Assembly (NCBI GenBank): GCA_013298675.1
Contig: JAAFIJ010000131.1
Coordinates: 1-7,363 of the forward strand
Reading direction: 5' to 3'
Length of the DNA: 7,363 bases
From: Rhodobacterales bacterium
GTDB taxonomy: Bacteria > Pseudomonadota > Alphaproteobacteria > Rhodobacterales > Rhodobacteraceae
In this document: in pieces, positions 5,803 through 7,363 of the stretch
Layout of the letters: each line of letters starts with the position of its first letter
How positions within the stretch are numbered: position 1 is the stretch's first letter
Translations under genes and position numbers: made by a program
Notes under the pieces: generated by a model
What the model was told of the DNA's origin: nothing
Seen by the model: the letters and a program-made list of their open reading frames with translations, nothing else
Database searches by the model: none

Positions 5803-5815
5803 GTTTTGATAATAT
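5787..5815 (+). promoter_or_regulatory. Candidate sigma-70 type promoter of edd
   Basis: TTGTTA (5787-5792) as -35 and TAATAT (5810-5815) as -10 are separated by 17 bases, each matching four of six consensus positions. Transcription would begin near 5822, leaving a leader of about 20 bases that contains AAGG (5831-5834), a ribosome binding site eight bases before the ATG. The palindromic operator fills the -35 and spacer. The overlapping GATAAT at 5808-5813 is an alternative -10, but with less favourable spacing. Confidence 0.4.
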
Positions 5816-5842
5816 GAACGAAACTGCCTGAAGGTATTCCAA

Positions 5843-7363
5843 ATGTCGCTTCATCCAACGATTGCAAAAGTCACAGAGCGTATTGAGCGTCGGTCGCTTG
5901 CCACGCGTGATGCCTACCTTGACCGGATGCGTCGTGCCGGACTTGACGGACCCGCACGTGCGCATCTTAGTTGCGGGAACCAAGCCCATGCTTATGCGTC
6001 CACCGGGGTTGACAAGGCAGCGATGGCGCAGGCGCGCGTGCCCAATATTGGCATTGTGACCGCCTATAACGATATGTTGTCGGCCCACCAACCCTATGAA
6101 GACTTTCCAAAGCTGATCCGTGAAACCGCGCGCCGCTTTGGTGCCACCGCACAGGTTGCAGGCGGCGTCCCGGCCATGTGCGACGGGGTGACCCAAGGTC
6201 AGCCGGGGATGGAGTTGTCGCTGTTTTCGCGCGATGTGATCGCCTTGGCAGCGGGCCTGTCGATGTCGCACAACACGTTCGACTCCTCTATCTACCTTGG
6301 CGTTTGCGACAAGATCGTTCCGGGGCTGATTATGGCCGCCGCGACATTTGGCCATATCCCGGCGGTGTTCGTGCCAGCGGGACCGATGACCAGTGGTTTG
6401 CCGAATGATGAAAAGTCGCGCATTCGCAATGCATTTGCCGAAGGAAAAGCCACCCGCGAAGACCTGATGAAGGCCGAGATGGCATCCTATCACGGTCCGG
6501 GCACCTGTACCTTTTACGGCACCGCCAATACCAACCAGATGCTGATGGAGTTTATGGGTCTCCACCTGCCCGGCGCGTCATTTGTAAATCCGAACACCCC
6601 CCTGCGTGAGGCTTTGACCGTCGCTGCGGTGGAACGTGCCGCAGCAATTTCAGCGCTTGGCAATGATTACCGCCCTGCGGGTGAAATTCTGGACGAACGC
6701 GCTTTTGTCAACGGTATGGTCGGTCTGATGGCCACAGGCGGGTCGACCAATCTGATCCTGCACTTGCCCGCCATGGCGCGGGCCGCAGGCATCTTGCTCG
6801 ATCTTCAGGACTTTGACGACATCTCTTCAGTCGTGCCTCTGATGGCCAAGGTCTACCCAAATGGCTTGGCGGATGTGAACCATTTCCACGCGGCTGGCGG
6901 TCTTGCCTATATGATCGGAGAGTTGCTGGACTACGGTCTGTTACATCCTGACGCCAAGACAATCGCGGGCACAGGGTTGTCTCACTACCGCCAAGAGCCG
7001 CGTTTGGTCGACGGCAAGCTGGATTGGGTTGATGGTCCGCTAAACAGCCTGAATGAGAAAATTCTACGCCCCGCCAACGACCCGTTCCAAGCGCAAGGCG
7101 GGTTACGACAGTTGGTGGGCAATCTGGGCCGTGCAGTGATCAAAGTCTCGGCCGTCGCACAGGAACGTCACATCATAGAGGCCCCCGCGCGGATATTTTC
7201 GGACCAAGATTCAGTCAAACGGGCGTTTAAGGCGGGAGAATTTACCTCTGACACCGTCGTCGTTGTGCGCTTTCAGGGACCAAAGGCCAATGGGATGCCG
7301 GAACTGCATTCGCTGACGCCAATGCTGTCTGTTTTGCAAGACCGGGGGCTGAAAATGGCGCTT
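5843..7363 (+). CDS. edd: 6-Phosphogluconate dehydratase, N-terminal 507 residues (3' end outside window)
   Basis: Edd removes water from 6-phosphogluconate to give 2-keto-3-deoxy-6-phosphogluconate, the first specific step of the Entner-Doudoroff pathway, in the cytosol, using an iron-sulfur cluster. The frame is open from ATG 5843 to the last base: 507 of about 600 expected residues. IlvD/Edd family signatures are clear: NIGIVTAYNDMLSAHQPY (68-85), GGVPAMCDGVTQGQPGMELS (107-126), GVCDKIVPGLIMAA (153-166), GTCTFYGTANTNQMLMEFMG (220-239) and GLMATGGSTNLILHLPA (294-310). C155 and C222 align with cluster-binding cysteines of the family; C113 may contribute. The MSLHPTIAKVTERI start is the usual Edd N terminus, separating it from dihydroxy-acid dehydratase. 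AAGG at 5831-5834 supports the start. An eda gene often follows edd, but that lies outside the window. A LacI-type operator precedes it. Confidence 0.96.
   Translation, partial: MSLHPTIAKVTERIERRSLATRDAYLDRMRRAGLDGPARAHLSCGNQAHAYASTGVDKAAMAQARVPNIGIVTAYNDMLSAHQPYEDFPKLIRETARRFGATAQVAGGVPAMCDGVTQGQPGMELSLFSRDVIALAAGLSMSHNTFDSSIYLGVCDKIVPGLIMAAATFGHIPAVFVPAGPMTSGLPNDEKSRIRNAFAEGKATREDLMKAEMASYHGPGTCTFYGTANTNQMLMEFMGLHLPGASFVNPNTPLREALTVAAVERAAAISALGNDYRPAGEILDERAFVNGMVGLMATGGSTNLILHLPAMARAAGILLDLQDFDDISSVVPLMAKVYPNGLADVNHFHAAGGLAYMIGELLDYGLLHPDAKTIAGTGLSHYRQEPRLVDGKLDWVDGPLNSLNEKILRPANDPFQAQGGLRQLVGNLGRAVIKVSAVAQERHIIEAPARIFSDQDSVKRAFKAGEFTSDTVVVVRFQGPKANGMPELHSLTPMLSVLQDRGLKMAL

Noticed and set aside
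5720..6565. 281-codon open frame on the minus strand, antisense to edd
   Set aside because: It lies almost wholly opposite the unmistakable edd coding sequence, its product is low-complexity rich in His/Arg/Gly, and it resembles no family. It is a codon-bias shadow.

Overview
The window looks like a chromosomal segment of a Rhodobacterales (Roseobacter-group) alphaproteobacterium. Base composition is moderate, the protein sequences are of the Rhodobacteraceae type as I remember them, and the 6-phosphogluconate dehydratase at the right end points to Entner-Doudoroff sugar catabolism. This taxonomic call is inference from protein resemblance, not from a search. Almost all of the window is gene-dense housekeeping or conserved-accessory DNA. 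I see no insertion sequence, prophage, CRISPR array, tRNA or rRNA.

Left part (1-3055, all on +): the last 114 codons of enolase (eno) end at 345 and are followed by a convincing intrinsic terminator (370-408). Three membrane-associated genes follow in the same direction: a histidine-box fatty acid desaturase (469-1353), a RarD-type EamA transporter (1370-2320) only 16 bases later, and a membrane-anchored M48 zinc metallopeptidase (2369-3055) 48 bases later. They could be one transcript, but no shared pathway is evident.

Middle part (3052-5602, all on -): reading leftwards, a small secreted lipoprotein of unknown function (5602-4931), a 92-base leader, an RlmI-like rRNA methyltransferase with PUA and SAM domains (4838-3591), and a PIN-domain protein (3594-3052). 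The last two overlap by four bases (TTGA), so translation is probably coupled. The PIN gene meets the M48 gene tail to tail, with both stop codons inside one TTAA. The methyltransferase start region is the most unusual structure here. Its strong Shine-Dalgarno forms an 8-bp perfect inverted repeat with codons 2-5, leaving the start codon in the loop. The same repeat also places a strong Shine-Dalgarno in front of a 33-codon ORF on the other strand.

Right part (5603-7363): a 240-base divergent intergenic region leads into edd on +, which runs off the window after 507 codons. A perfect 16-bp palindrome of LacI/GalR-operator type lies in the spacer of the likely edd promoter, suggesting repression by a sugar-responsive regulator.

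I did not find a clear new multi-gene system. The best leads are the methyltransferase/PIN gene pair and the hairpin over the methyltransferase start.
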